Shown here one piece after another: positions 46,139-58,830 of a DNA stretch of 64,000 nucleotides. Positions within the stretch are counted from its first letter, which is position 1. Each line of letters opens with the position of its first letter. Under the pieces are notes generated by a model. The model made no database searches and was not told the DNA's origin. It saw nothing but the letters and a program-made list of their open reading frames with translations. Both the position numbers and the translations under genes were made by a program. Source of the stretch: Saxidomus purpurata (taxonomy: Eukaryota > Mollusca > Bivalvia > Venerida > Veneridae); contig JAFMSR010000018.1 of assembly GCA_022818135.1 (NCBI GenBank), positions 19,706,595 through 19,770,594 of the forward strand, read 5' to 3'.

Positions 46139-46168
46139 AAGCCCTTCCCCTACATGATACTTAATAAC

Positions 46169-46223
46169 AATCGGAACTCCTCGGGTAATTCCGTCATCCT
46201 TCATCATCCGAGGAGTTCCGATT
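46169..46223. other. Perfect 16-bp-arm hairpin
   Basis: 'aatcggaactcctcgg' (46169-46184) and 'ccgaggagttccgatt' (46208-46223) are exact reverse complements with a 23-base loop. It lies 31 bp beyond the 8.1-kb element. Function is unknown. Confidence 0.8.
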
Positions 46224-46836
46224 GACTTAATAAGCGAAAATGTCAAAGGCAAGTGCCTAAAACTGTGCCTTTCCCGAATCATCAGATAATTACATTAATG
46301 TTGTATAAAACCAGAGGAAAGTTGACATTTATTTCAGCAAAGAGAATAATGGTTGAGGCATTTAGTTGTATTATTGACAGTATATAATGACAGTGACATT
46401 ATGTGGCTCTACAAAGACTTCCCTTGTGAATAAAGTGAAAATAATAATATCACAAATGTAATACCTTTTATTACAATCCTGTATAAGTTCTTAATGAAAG
46501 CTATGATAAGTCCTCTAAGGGTATTCATTAATGCACTTTAAATGATACAGGGACACGTAATGCTATGTAGACTAGTATTATGTGTCCCTTGTGGTAATTG
46601 ATGCTACGTAATTGCTTAAGACAATGTCGAATATTCTGTTACAAGCATCTTTTGTTTGTCATTTGTAGCGGAAAGTAAAAAAAAACTTTACCGTTTTATG
46701 AAGAACCATATTTTTCAGATGTTGTGATGTCTAGACGGAAAATGGTCCCGATGGGTATTTACCAAAGATGTATTTTCTTTTATTAGACGTATTTTCTCCC
46801 AGATGTTGCGGCTACAATGTTGCGTATTACCTTATC

Positions 46837-47839
46837 CAAGGTCTTTCAAATAGTATGGTCCGGAAACGCCCTCTATAAATGTCTTATCGTACTGATAATC
46901 TTGTCTCGCCTGGAAGCGTTTATCACGCCGTGCATTTATCACGCCGAGCGAGTAAACTGGTATTTGTCCGATAGTTGTATGCAAAACTGCCCGTCATTGT
47001 GTCATTTAAATACCACATTTAATTTAAAAAATGGTATAATTGGAAAGCTGATGAAATTTTCTGTAAAACTGTGAAATTAAAACCTCTATATATAATTAAC
47101 TATTATCTTTAACGCGAGTTAAACACGGTCCATGCTATTCCGTCTTGGGATGGTAATTTGACTCGCGATACTGGTCTTACAAAACTGTACGTTATTATGT
47201 TATAAAATAAAAAAACGAAAATCTAATTCATATCCGTTCAAAAATAACTCTTAATTTACATTTTAATTAGCAACTTTCCATCATTTGACCCTAAATATAT
47301 AGTGAAAACCTGTGCACAAAATATCACCGTATCGCGAAAAAAAATCACCATTGACGCCATTTTTAGATTTTGAACGGATCTAACCGTCCCAGAAAATTAA
47401 AATACGGGTGAAATACGAAAATCTAAGACATAACAGACGCACATTAGACTTAAATCTATGAGAAAAAGATGTTACATCAATCCCATGAACACCATGCAAG
47501 TAGGAAAGAAGCGATAAAATTAGGTCGGTTTTCGGCTTTTGGTCATTTGTGAAAAAACCCGTTCGTATGAGGTCAACTTTCCAATGCGTAAATCCACCTA
47601 AAACGAAACATCGGTAAAATATAATATTATGTAATGATAAGGGAATGCATATATTGTATTAAGGATCACTTTGTTGGTCAAATTGATTGGTAAAATATCG
47701 AGATATACGTAGATATAAAGTATCAACAATTTCTTTCTTTTTCCAAAATGGCGGGTACCCGGATGTTTGTCACGTGATCCGAGGCAAGTTATTTATCGTA
47801 TTACTCTCGTTTCCGGACCATACTATTTGAAAGACCTTG
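46837..47839. mobile_element. 1003-bp DNA transposon (non-autonomous) with 31-bp TIRs and 7-bp target duplication
   Basis: Termini 'caaggtctttcaaatagtat' plus 11 further bases (46837-46867) are repeated exactly, inverted, at 47809-47839. CCTTATC flanks both ends (46830-46836 and 47840-47846). The interior is AT-rich without a transposase frame; the short plus-strand frame 46817-47074 begins outside the element. A 7-8-bp duplication would suit hAT- or P-like families, but the TIR sequence does not let me assign one. Confidence 0.85.
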
Positions 47840-47846
47840 CCTTATC

Positions 47847-49600
47847 TGAGCCTGTATAATCAAATGAGCAGATTTGGCCTTAATCCGTCTCTTTTACAAC
47901 AATCGTAATACTGTATAGGCTGCTGGGTTGAATTAATCGAACACACGCGGACATGTTATCGTGTCATTTTATAGATAACTATAATTAGTTATTTTGCATT
48001 GCTGAAATGGCAAATTGGTCAAGGAATAATCGGAAATATTAAATACTTCTTTAAAAATAATATACTTTCCTTTTGAAACTTGGATGTACATTGTACATGT
48101 ATCAGCGCTTCAGTTCCGGTTATTTGTGAGAAAAATAGTCCTTACAATTTTTGCAACCAAAAGTAGATCCATATATACATGCTCTTAATTTAGATCAGTA
48201 CTATAAATCACACTGCCAACAGTAAGATCGTTTTCATATAGAATCGACAAAGGTATGAAAGAAAGGTATAATTAACAGTGTGTTAGAGCAAATAGAATCC
48301 AGTTATTTCATAGATGTGTATTTAATTTTATTTTGGAAAAATATTAAAACCAAATCCGATATTTTGGTAAGTTCTATCAGGAACGTAGAATATACGTTCC
48401 TGGTTCTATCAGGGATCGTTAATATAATAAATCCTGGTTCTATCAGGTATAGGTCGGGAAATAACTGAACTTTTTCCTTATCAGTATAATTTTCAATTCC
48501 TTGGGGGTGCATCTGTCATACATCCACCTGGTACAAGAATAGAAACTTTATAATTGACATCCCAGTTTGGTCGTACATTCCTTCGATCTCTATTATCCGA
48601 CATTAGAACCAAAGTCTGTTTTTTTAGACTGCTTATAAATATTTATGTATTTGCTATTCTAGGTAACTACCAGCACAACATCATTCCCTCTTAAGCCCAA
48701 TGTCACGTGATGCGGTATTATGGCGTTCATCTTTCTTACAGTTATCCATAATATCCGCTCTTCTTGCAAATATTTCCTGAGAGAAATAAGAAATATATAG
48801 ATATAAAATAAACTGATTAAACTTTTCCAAAGACCGGATACATGCTTTTTTCATATAAGGCAATATAATGTAAAGTTGATAAAAGTTGCACGTGATTTAT
48901 AGACATTAATTTGTTCTGCGTCAACCTACATTTAGGTCTGCCATGCATGAATGGATTTCTCGGTGAAAGTTTTGTCAATAACGTTTCTTCATACAGTACG
49001 TATATATAATACGTATGATCAATGAAAGAAGAAGGGAAATCCAATTTTCTTAGATAGGGTGAAACATTGAAGAAGCTTGTATATGCCTTAGCAACGTAAA
49101 GCAGATCTCGAGCATGAGCAAAGTACCAGAAATCGCAACATGACTCCGAATAAGTTATGTGAGATTTCCATGGCAACCTTATCGTCGGCCTTCGACGGAA
49201 ATGACGTAAAAATAATAATAATAATAAAAAATTTAAACACTACATTTATTATCATCTTTTTCACTCTAAAATTCAATTTTTAATCTTTTATCTTTTACTT
49301 AGCATCCTAAATATAGTTATTTATGCATTAGTAATTACAATACAGCTGTTGGCGTTAAACAGCTTAAATCCAATCTACTGTAGTGGCCTTTTACAAATGG
49401 CAACCTTATTTCAAGACACTCATTGTTTTGACAAAAGCAAATGTAATTCTTTCCCATTTCAAATACTAAGGGTGGAACACATTGTTGCATGAGGTTTCTA
49501 TGTAATAGTTACTTGTCTGAATTGATAGATGACTAAACATTAAACTATGAAATACAGAGAACAATACGACTCGACCGTTTCAGCTTTGAAAGTCATGTAT
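47847..49600. other. AT-rich non-coding region
   Basis: Contains a short 'cctggttctatcagg' repeat (48390-48450) and an (AAT)n run (49208-49225). No gene is recognised. The minus-strand frame 48817-49176 has no domain, splice or codon support. Confidence 0.45.
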
Positions 49601-51231
49601 TCTCAACATTTTATATCCGTTCAACAGACAACCCTGCTGAGCATATTGAATAAATCTAGTTTCATTCCTATATTTTTCTTGATGGAAAGAAACCCCGACG
49701 GTATTTTAAATAAATAAGTCCTCAAGTTTGACATGCTGTTATTTATTTAATTCTTAAATCAATTTTGCTTCAGACTGTTGAGATGTTCCCAAGGAACCAT
49801 TAATCATACGTAGCAGTTACATTAGTTTAAAACATGTCAAACTCGTACAAAAACTAAAGGTTTTAATGGAAAATCTCTATGCTTTACAGAGACCGTTTGT
49901 TTCCAGAGAGCAAGCATATTTTATAGCCAGGCAAGCTATAGATAGTATTCGAGAGTCTGGTCTGTCATGTTAATAAATATCTACCAGTGTCAAACATGAG
50001 CAATTCCTATGGCATAGAGAAAGAAAATCGGAGTTAAATCGTTGGGTAGTACAGGGGCTGGTCACGTTTGTGCACTAAGTATACATAGCTATGTCCAGGA
50101 TTACTCTGAGATAACTTTTATATAAGTGTTACCTGGGAACTCTCACGTTCTCATCTCTCGTATCCACTTTTCTTGTTATTACAAACGAGGGTATTGTTGA
50201 ATCTCCATGTCGATCTATTTGTTACTGCATCCGTAGTTTGTCTCAAAAAATTCATCTTTCTCTTGAACGGTATGAGAAAGAAACTTGGCACACATGTCCT
50301 TATGCTCATACTCTGTTGATATGATATCAATGTTGTTTGCAGGGAAACTAATGTCCAACGTACAGTGATATAGATGAAACTTGGAAAACATGAAGTGTAG
50401 AAGGGCACGAGCAGAGGTGCTTGTATGCCCCTTGAAGTTAGACTTTTATGAAATATACATGTCTTTCCTACATGTGGTATTGTGGAAAAATTTCATTTAT
50501 TTCATTTATCGTTTTAGAAAGAATTCAATGAACTTTGGCACAAATAGTAAAAATGCAGATGTGATGCGCGAGACGTATGTTTCGTGCAAATCATGTAAGG
50601 CATTGCTGTAGTTTGTCTACTTCAATTCCAACGTTTTCTTTTATTAATGTCGGTAATTTTAAGGTATTGCTGTAGCATAGAACTTGCACATTATGTCTTT
50701 TAAAAGCGTCTCCAAGTGATTGTTAATTTGCATGGTTATTTTTCAACCATCATTGACAGTTCTAAACATCTCTGGTCTCACACTGACCTATTTCTGACTC
50801 TCTATAAAGCATTTGTGTAATTAATTAAAAAACGTGACAATTCATTTGTATCTATTTCATGATGTTAAACAGGTTTACCACAGTCACATAATGTTATATC
50901 TATAAGGAGATCATTTGAATCAAGAATCGAGGCCTTTTAAGTAAAAAAAGCTTATAAATCATGTCAAATATCTGTAAAAATCGTTGTAGTTGTGATACAT
51001 AGACACCTTGCGATGTAAATAAACGTGCAAGCTCCAAAACTTTACCATTAATCGTTTGAGAAAATGATATAAACACATAACTTTATCTGGCGTGTTTTGA
51101 AAGACCAAAAAGGCTCTTCCTCATGAAGGATGCTAGGTAGAGTTATGCATCATGTGCTTCAGAGTCACCTTATCTAAGTTAAGGAAATTTATTGACCTTA
51201 ATACGTGTTTTTACACAGAACTACATTTTCT

Positions 51232-52027
51232 TCATGTTCATAAGGGCATATACAACTAAGCAAATTGCATGGTAGCGTTATGATACTTTTAAGTACAGTT
51301 ACAACGTATGGTATTAAGCGAGAGTTTCATAAGGGCATATACAACTAGCAAATTGCATGGTAGAGTTATGGTACTTTGAAGTACAGTTACAACGTATGGT
51401 ATTAAGCGAGTGTTTCATAAGGGCATATACAACTAAGCAAATTGCATGGTAGAGTTATGGTACTTTTAAGTACATTTACAACGTATGGTATTAAGCGAGA
51501 GTTTCATAAGGGTATATACAACTAGCAAATTGCATGGTAGAGTTATGGTACTTTTAAGTACAGTTACAACGTATGGTATTAAGCGAGTGTTTCATAAGGG
51601 CATATACAACTAGCAAATTGCATGGTAGAGTTATGGTACTTTTAAGTACAGTTACAACGTATGGTATTAAGCGAGTGTTTCATAAGGGCATATACAACTA
51701 GCAAATTGCATGGTAGAGTTATGGTACTTTTAAGTACAGTTACAACGTATGGTATTAAGCGAGTGTTTCATAAGGGCATATACAGCTAGCAAATTGCATG
51801 GTAGAGTTATGGTACTTTTAAGTACAGTTACAACGTATGGTATTAAGCGAGTGTTTCATAAGGGTATATACAACTAAGCAAATTGCATGGTAGAGTTATG
51901 GTACTTTTAAGTACATTTACAACGTATGGTATTAAGCGAGAGTTTCATAAGGGTATATACAACTAGCAAATTACATGGTAGAGTTATGGCACTTAAGTAC
52001 AGTTACAACGTTTGGTATTGAGCGAGT
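51232..52027. repeat. 88-bp minisatellite, nine copies
   Basis: 'taagggcatatacaac' starts near 51241, 51330, 51418, 51507, 51595, 51683 and so on. Each is followed by 'agcaaattgcatggtagagt', 'tacttttaagtaca' and 'gtatggtattaagcgag'. Copies are 95 percent or more alike. Variant bases (aagc/agc, gagtg/gagag, acagtt/acattt) mark copies 3-4 and 8-9 as a repeated pair. Confidence 0.95.
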
Positions 52028-53631
52028 GCTCTAAGCTGAAGAGCAATCTTAAAGATTTCGGACAAAAGAATAACTTAACACAAACATAAACAATCAATAC
52101 AAAAAAAAACATTTCTTAGTCCAGAAATGACCATACCGCATTCAAGATACAAGGTAGAATTATGTAACCGCTATCAAAAAAATATGATAGTGATTAAATA
52201 TGCAATACCAGCGCCGACGACTGTCTGGTGATGACAATGGTTCATCATATGGTTTAAAAAACTCAGGTCGGATGAAATCTGTCTCAACAAGCTAACCATT
52301 CGTCCTTCAATCATTTCTTTTATCTATTGGTTTTGTTGGTCAGGTTGCTTGATCGTACCAGGGAATATCTGTTCTATTTTTAGATTTAGACTACAGTAGC
52401 TTTTGATAGAGCTGTTTGGCATTTGGTTTTAGATTTTTGATTCTAACGTTTTTTTTTATGAACGTTTAGTTTATGTCACTGTGTACTTTTATGTTCATTT
52501 GTTTCGATTATATAAAACGATTTTCGTTAGAGCTTCAAAGAATTTTTTTCAGCTCGTTTTCATTTATGATTTTAAAGCACTTTGGGTAATATCATACTTA
52601 GTGTTCATGGTAAGTTATTATTTGTAAAGATGATATTCGTGGTTGATGAAGTATGCACTGCACTGACCAGTAAGACTTAATTTTTGTAATTGCATATTTG
52701 AGTCCCATAGAAAAGATGTAAAAGGGCTTGGCTCTGAGAGCATGAAATATGTTTCTAGGCAAGACCTTCAGATGATTTAAGATTTGGAAAGATTATTTAG
52801 GATAAAATAAAAAATGTTAGAAATATATCTTTTAAATTCGTTTTACATAAATATGTGCACAGATAACGTGCATCCAAACATCATTAAACAGATGTTCAGA
52901 GATAATCATTAATATCATAGTCTATGAGATATAGACTTTGGTAATAAAGACTCTTACAAATGGCTCAATAGTTGAAATGGTTCAGCTCTGTGGTAGGAAA
53001 CAAACGTCTGCCGTTGTATTTAGATTTTAAAGAGAACAATGAAAGGCTACAAGGACGTTTGGAAAGATAACAAAAGCATTAGACGATTCATAAAATTTTC
53101 TCTTATTCTACAGGGGTAAAATAAAGCTGTCTGGTCATCTAAAATATTAGGTATTTTGTTTCATTATAATATTAGATATGGGTTCGCTTCAAACATTTCG
53201 CAGAAGCTGTCTACTGTAAACTCATTTCAGTTTTAAAGCTATCAGCAAAACGTTTGATTTGAAGAATTGAAAAACTTGGTGAATATAATGTAACGTAAAT
53301 ATAACATTTGTTAAGACGTTAGTTATGTTAAATAAATTAAACTACAATTAAAAGGAAAACATACATGGCATTTTATAATGTTTTTGTAAAAACGATGTAC
53401 ATGAAAAGATGCAATTCATAACTTCAACAGTTCTTCTAATACTGGTGAAGTTAACATATTTTTCTGAATATAAAGTAGGCTTGGAAGTCTTTGTTCAGCC
53501 AATATTTTCATAATTTCGCACAAATTGAAGTAAAGAAGATGGACATGCCATTTCTGTGCTACAATATACTAGTGAGACTGATCCTGTCTTCAATGTGACC
53601 TTTGCTAATGTAGAAAAGTGACACGATTAGC

Positions 53632-53739
53632 TACGATGATCTTTACTCAGTGTCAAAAACCGTATACTACGATGATCTTTACTCAGTGTCAAAAACCGTA
53701 TACTACGATGATCTTTACTCAGTGTCAAAAACCGTATAC
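53632..53739. repeat. Perfect 36-bp triplication
   Basis: The unit beginning 'tacgatgatctttactcagt' and ending 'aaaaaccgtatac' is present three times without a single difference (53632, 53668, 53704). This implies very recent expansion. Confidence 0.95.
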
Positions 53740-53954
53740 TACGTTTAATGTTTAATTGAAACCATTGTGGTATTTATGACAGCACATTTTCGGGCCAATA
53801 ATGACATTAAATCTATCAGTATGTGTCCTATGCGGAACACAACGATAAGAAATTACCCAAGACACAGTTGCATTGTTGTATATAAAAGGTAAAATAGAGT
53901 GTTTGTTTATTATAGTGTCACTTTCTGAGCACATTTACCTCCCGAATCCTATCC

Positions 53955-54115
53955 TTTAATGCCAGGCACCAGGCAGGTAGGCATATGGTAACTATTATTT
54001 AACCATTTGGTGGCTCACCAACCGGCCATATCAGTACGGACCCCTGCTGGGATTCGAACCATCGACCTCCCGCCAATTCGAAACCAGGGCGCAAAACTGT
54101 TGCGTACCTCCTTAG
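53955..54115 (-). mobile_element. tRNA-derived SINE (minus)
   Basis: On the minus strand 'gtgtctaaggaggtacgcaa' (A-box region) and 'gatggttcgaatcccagcag' (B box) are followed by 'gggtccgtactgatatggcc'. Its head differs from family X. Confidence 0.6.
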
Positions 54116-56029
54116 ACACGTAATTACATTGAATCGAACTACGTATTAGGATAAAAGGTAAAGAATACAGAATTCTGCCGACGATTTCAAAAACAAGTTG
54201 ACATTTTCCTACATCCCTTGTGCACAATCTGTCACTGTTATTGATGACAAAACAAAATGACATTTTCCCATATCTCTTTCCAAAACACTGTCACTGTTAA
54301 GATTATAACACGAATGGCATTCAATTCCAGAATATTTCCTGATAGAAATAAATCCCAGTTGTATTTTACATAAATAAAAGTTCCAGGTTTGACAAGTGTT
54401 ATTTATTTAGTCTTAAATTGATTATATACTTCAAACTGTTGAGATTTTCTCATGAATCAGTTATCACGATTAGCAGTTGTCTTTATTGTAGAACAAATCA
54501 AAACGAAATTGCATATGATAACCATTGCTTAAATAAGGAAACCATTTTTTTACGATTGCAACGAATATCTGCCGAATATTAAAATAACAATTAACCAAAT
54601 CGAATTTGTTTTCAGAATAGTATATTGTAATAAAATATGAATTTTCTCAGAATTTGTTGTTGTAATTATTTGTATAATTGTATATTATCGACGCCTCACA
54701 ATGACTGATAATGATGTCAGGATATTGGCTTAGAAAGTGACTTAGATATTATGTTGTTATGCCAGCTGTCTTGCCTGGTCGATAAGAATCATTATGACAC
54801 TGTCTACCTCGGAGTAATGTAATGGCGATTGGTTGAAACGTATAAGAACGAAGTATGTACATCTTTCGGTTAAACGTATACCATTTATTGAACACTTAAC
54901 ACTCAATTCAGGAGCGAGGACCTAAAACCTTTAAAGTAGTCTAGTTTACGCCGTGAATAGGTATAAATAAGTATTTTTTAGTATTCGTTTCGTGAACTTA
55001 TAAGTTTGGACGAAAGTGTTAAGCTATTTTGCATTTTTGATTTTAAAGACTTTTGTGTAATATGTGTTCCTGGTATGCTTACATTTAGAAAGATGCCTCA
55101 GTAACAACACAGTTTTCGACAGGCTCATCGAGACAGTAAGCATGGTTTTGGGTACACTGTATACGTGTTTAAGTTGGATTTTAGATTCTCATACGAGTTT
55201 CAAATAGGATGAAAAAGTCAGACATGAACTCATTTTCTATATAGAATCTTTAGATGATTATAGAAAGTATGATAATCATGATAACATAAAGATGTCTGAA
55301 GATTTCTTTCAAATTCGTTTTCCATAAATATACACTAAGACAACCTGTATTCAAAACTCTTTAGAAAGCAGTAGTTCAAAGCATAATGTACTATTAAAAC
55401 CATTTCTAAATCTATGAGATAAGGGCATCGGAAATAAAGACCCAAAAAAACTTAATGTCTCTATAGTTGAAAAGGTTCAGCTCTATGGAATAAAAACGTC
55501 TACCATCGCATTTAAACTTTTTATTTTAGAGAATATATAAGCCTAAAGTACGTTTGTAAAATAGCAATAAAACATTATTGTTATCTCTAATTCAACAGGG
55601 TTTTAGAATAAACCTATGTCCTAATCTAAATTATTAGGTATTTTGTTTCATGTTATATAAGATGTAGGATCACTTCAATTATTTCACAGCAGCTCTCTAC
55701 TGCAATTTTTTGTTATATGGTCCATAAACGTCTGCCATTACATTTAGACTTTTAGAGAAGATAAACGCCCTTAGTCCTTTTGAAAATAACAAGACAACGT
55801 AAATGTTCTATTATTTTACAGGGGAATAATCCGTTTGAAAAAGTCAGTTATTAGATATTTTATTTTATCATATATAAGATGAAGGCTCTCACTACTGCAA
55901 ACACATTTTAGTTTTAAAGTTGTCAGTATGACGTTTGATAAGTAGAAATGTAGAAATGTAAAAAAATGGCCGTAAATACAACGTTTGTGAAGACGTTGGT
56001 AATGTTAACGAAATGTAAAAAAATAAATC

Positions 56030-57800
56030 TATAAAGAAAAAAAATACGTAACCTTATGTCTTAATCTTTTCTTTCCGTAAATGAATTGCAAGACATGGTA
56101 GGTTATCACTCAGTTAATTTTGCATTGTTAGGATAACATTTATATAAAACATGTATGTGTCGTTACCGTAGTATGAAAACCACACAATCCGCCATGAACA
56201 CTGTAAAATGATATATTAAATCCATCCTTCACTTTCGATTTTTGTAAGTAATTTAGTAAGGTTTGTAGTAAAACGTAGCCATATGGTACAAATGTAGCTT
56301 GTTTCCAAACAGTTTAGCCTAAAATTAATTATATCTCGATGAACACATTATTTGTTATCTCAATAGTGTAGGATGAGCCAAATCTCACTTTAGTAACTGA
56401 AATTTCATTTTTTGCTGTATAACTCCCACATCACTCTTCATCCACTTTATCTTTATCATATAACTTGATAACATATCAAGGGTTATATAAATTATTCAAA
56501 ATGATTTACGCTATTTAATTGAATTGTTTCATTTAACTGTCTCAATGTTGAAGTTATCTGTTCAGAAATGTTCGTTAATGATACACCAGGGACACTTTGA
56601 AAGGTTATGTAAGGAATTTTGAGAGGACAAAATACTCTCTATAGGCGAAGAAAGGGAATTTTGATTCTTTATATGCAAGTTTCTTACGGAAAATTGTAAT
56701 TGCATTAGTTCGGGTGGAAACTTGGTCTAGAAATGATGGACACGACATGCGAATTTATTTTACCTATGCCTTGTATATAGCCATGTATTACACATGAAAC
56801 ATTGACGACAGAAAAGCAGAAATATTACAATGTATTTGTGACTTACAGAAGAACGTTTTTTTTCAGAGAGTAGAAAATGTGTTGTCACGTAATGTGCGAC
56901 TGTCTCAATACTTTATATAGCGTTTCATAAATAAAACTATAACACATGAAAATTGACGTACTACATCACATAATTATACTACAGTAAGTTGCTCAGCTGC
57001 TTTGTTATATTTCTGTGACACTGAGCTCAGATATTTTATATTATTATGACTGTCTTTGAACCGGAACGGCCAACGAAAAGAAGAACCATACAAATGCCTT
57101 ACATGTATTAAGTAAAAAGCAAGAAAACGCTTACGTGTGTAAAATAATGTTGGCTGTTGTTGATTAGAGCTATATCTGAAAACTCGGAATCATAACTGTT
57201 AAAATCTAAACGTCTTTTTAAGACCAGTTTGCTGATAATCTTGAATTATCAGGTGCGAATAACACGGACGTTGTATTAATATATTCTATTTATATAGGAT
57301 ACCGATGAGATTGAACCTTTCTTCTACAATTTCTTTTATTTAGTTATACAGAAAATCATCTCTCTTGTGGTATGTATTAATGCACACATGTTTGGATTAA
57401 GAATGGCATTAAGTAGTGCATTGTTTCCCTTGCGGAACAACATTGCAGACATAGTTATTTTGTTGTATTTCTTTCAGTCATAAGTAGCGAAGTCAGGCAA
57501 GATTACCTATGTAACTACTCCCAACTGGTTTCAGTGGACATCACTGATCCTCAAGATTTAATTTAAACGTATAGACTCATATTATTTTGTGTGTACCAGC
57601 TGAAATATGTAGGTTATTAACTCAGCTCATCTGATGTGCCAGTATCTACTTTCTTCACGACATCGGAACAATTTTTGTTTATCTTAATATAATAAATATT
57701 CGTTCATCGCAGTCTAAGGTACTTTTATGTCCTTTGAATTGAAGAATTTGTTACGATTATAGGAAAGGATAAAGACTTTTACCGCCAGTTTCAAAACCAT
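56030..57800. other. AT-rich part of the tandem array, no gene
   Basis: No exon-like frame or clear repeat beyond the array itself. Many short homopolymers. Confidence 0.4.
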
Positions 57801-58261
57801 AATAACTTTTCCCAATATCACATGTCACAATCTTTACCCAATTAGGGTTACAACACTAATATGGCCCGTACATGTACAATGATATAAGAGACATACTGTA
57901 AAAAGAGGCATTTAAATCTTAAATCGACTATAGACTCCAAACTGTTGAGATATATATCACGAGTTGCAGTTACCTTTAGTTTGAAACAAATCAACAAGTG
58001 CACAGATACGGAATAAATTTTACCGAATATGCAAATATTCGCATTTCCACGTATTCTTTTTGTAACGGAACATTCACATTTTTTTTCAGGAAATGAGTAA
58101 TTTCTTCATCCGGCTGAAATGTCTGTTCTGAAAACTTGAAGTTTATTGTTGTACTTGCACATGTTATACATCTTTAACACTCCACAACAATGACTGATAA
58201 TAATGTAAGAATATCATTTGATAAAGCTCGATACATATTGCTGTTGTGCATGTTTTGCTTG

Positions 58262-58830
58262 ATCGGTATGAAAACGGTATTGCATGGGGAATCTCGGTGA
58301 TCTGTGTAAAAACGGATTACATGGGGAGTCTCGGTGATTTGCAATCAGACGTTATAGCATGGGGAATCTCGGTGATCGGTATGAAAACATTTTTGCATGG
58401 GGAATCTCAGTGATCGGCATGGTGAGTCTCGGTGAACGTTATTGCATAGGGAGTCTCGGTGATCGATCGGTATGCAAATGTTATTGCATGGGGAGTCTCA
58501 GTGATCGGTACGAAAATGTTATTGCATGGGGAGTCTCGGTGATCGGTATGAAAATGTTATTGCATGGGGAATCTCGGTGATCGATCGGTATGCAAATGTT
58601 ATTGCATGGGGAGTCTCAGTGATCGGTATGAAAATGTTATTGCATGGGGAGTCTCGGTGGTTGGTATGAAAACAATATTGCTTTGGGAGTCTCGGTGGTC
58701 GGTATGAAAACATTGCATGGGGAGTCTCAGTGATTGGTATGAAAACGTTATTGCATGGGACCGGAGTATCGGTGATCGGTTTGAAAACGTTATTGCATGG
58801 GGAGTATCAGTGATCAGTATGACACAATAA
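58262..58830. repeat. ~38-bp minisatellite, about 14 copies
   Basis: The unit 'gatcggtatgaaaatgttat' plus 'tgcatggggagtctcggt' is repeated from 58262 to 58830 with point variants and some shortened copies. The variant 'gatcgatcggtatgcaaatg' occurs at 58463 and 58581, suggesting a three-unit higher-order repeat. The unit appears to derive from the 'cttgatcggtatg' end of the array anchor at 58253. The plus-strand frame across it is a repeat artefact. Confidence 0.9.

Noticed and set aside
46817..47074. 85-codon frame with a hydrophobic N-terminus
   Set aside because: It starts outside the 1003-bp element and runs through its TIR, so composition is explained by the transposon end; no homologue is recognised.
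51232..52027. CRISPR-like array
   Set aside because: Units are contiguous 88-bp repeats without unique spacers in a eukaryotic context; a minisatellite.
58359..58580. Open frames through the ~38-bp minisatellite on both strands
   Set aside because: Repeat unit without stops in some frames; no initiation or splice support, so not a gene.
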